Source: Psettodes erumei
Lineage: Eukaryota > Chordata > Actinopteri > Pleuronectiformes > Psettodidae
NCBI GenBank assembly: GCA_016785225.1
Contig: JAFBJZ010000872.1
Location: forward strand, 2,283,001-2,347,000
Length of the DNA: 64,000 bases
Direction of reading: 5' to 3'
Under the pieces are notes generated by a model. That model saw only the letters and a program-made list of their open reading frames with translations. It searched no databases and had not been told where the DNA came from. Made by a program: the position numbers and the translations under genes. Shown here one piece after another: positions 63,215-64,000 of the stretch (within the stretch, counting starts at the first letter, position 1; every line of letters begins with the position of its first letter).

Positions 63215-64000
63215 GTGAGCGGAGTTTTTATCACTTTCTCACAGAAGGCGAGGGAGGATTAACGTTTATGTGCTCAAATTGAGCTTCAGCAAATAAGAAA
63301 TATTGTAGGCTGTGGTGGTGAGGAGGACTTTTGTCACACTGTATACACTTAAAATACTTGATCTTTGCGTGACAACAGCATGTACAGCTGTCTTTGTGTG
63401 CACGACTTTTGAACACAGGATGTCTGCTCAAGATAGTGCATACCTTTGCGGTGAGGCTCCACAAACCCGCACACAACTTAAAGCTCAGGAAGACCCTGTT
63501 TTTGTCTGAAAGAAAATTTTTTTATCGTTCTCAACTTAGTCTCTGTGCCGTTTTCCGTGAAGTTCCTCTTCTGTGTTGAATCATGATGTAGATGATGTTT
63601 GAGTCAGAACAGGCTTTGTGGCTTCTGCTGCCTGTGTCTCCAGCAGCCAGTATGAGACCGAGCCTCCTACGCTCGACACCAGTGCCCTTTGTTTCCATCC
63701 ACATCTCCCCTGCGGTCAAATTCACACCTAGTCATTACACTTCTCACCGGCTTTGTTCTTGGCAGTCGTCTCCTGCCACGATTGTCAGTGGGGATAATCT
63801 AGGCTGGATAACACGACTGTTCCATGACACAATCTGCATTAATAGGGGATCTGAAAGCTTTTGAGTGAGGTGATCTGAGACATATCGAAACTTTGGCCTC
63901 ATAATGAAGGTCATTTGCTGCTGGTTTGATGTTTTGAGCTTCGACTCAGACAGAGATCATCAGCCACCAGCACCGTCTGCATGGCTGCAGTGTTTGGCTG
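63215..64000 (+). other. sash3: sash3 intron 1, truncated by window edge
   Basis: Begins GTGAGC. No second exon is seen. Frames such as 63592-63864 lack family resemblance. Confidence 0.8.

Noticed and set aside
1..64000. tRNA, rRNA, CRISPR arrays or bacterial-type operons
   Set aside because: No cloverleaf with an A/B box, no ribosomal signature and no regularly spaced repeats were seen; the repeats present are microsatellites and transposon remains.

Overview
This window is vertebrate nuclear DNA, almost certainly from a ray-finned (teleost) fish and probably a percomorph. The evidence is sparse spliced genes with GT-AG introns, abundant (TG)n and (GA)n microsatellites, fragments of common teleost dispersed repeats, and a first exon whose signal peptide is nearly that of zebrafish apelin. 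There is no bacterial, phage or organellar content.

Three genes can be read. (1) apln (apelin), minus strand: only coding exon 1 (7219-7285, the secretion signal) is present. Intron 1 runs off the left edge, so the exon for the mature peptide lies outside. (2) xpnpep2 (membrane aminopeptidase P), plus strand, 48928-59811: complete, 21 coding exons giving 673 residues, with all five metal ligands and a C-terminal GPI-type tail. An ATTAAA poly(A) signal lies at 60121. (3) sash3 (the SLY lymphocyte adaptor), plus strand: only coding exon 1 (63158-63214) is present before the right edge. The order apln (divergent) - xpnpep2 - sash3 matches human Xq26.1 (APLN-XPNPEP2-SASH3), so the three identifications support each other.

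Layout: 1-7218 apln intron 1; 7286-48927 a 41.6 kb divergent intergenic region with no convincing exon but with microsatellites, a G-quadruplex-type tract, a CpG-dense block near 28.1 kb and a promoter-like block at 47.7-48.2 kb; 48928-60145 xpnpep2; 60259-61062 a nonautonomous DNA transposon with long inverted arms; 61.8-61.95 kb an old hAT end; 63.0-64.0 kb the sash3 start and intron 1. Older transposon remains lie in xpnpep2 introns 10 and 20 and near 41.9 and 43.0 kb.

Functionally, apln encodes a secreted cardiovascular peptide and xpnpep2 a cell-surface peptidase that removes the residue before an N-terminal proline. SASH3 acts inside lymphocytes and is probably only a syntenic neighbour. 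A functional link between the apelin and aminopeptidase P neighbours is an open hypothesis. I see no sign of an undescribed defence or mobile system. The least explained parts are the promoter-like blocks in the intergenic region and the inverted-arm transposon with a related third end inside it.
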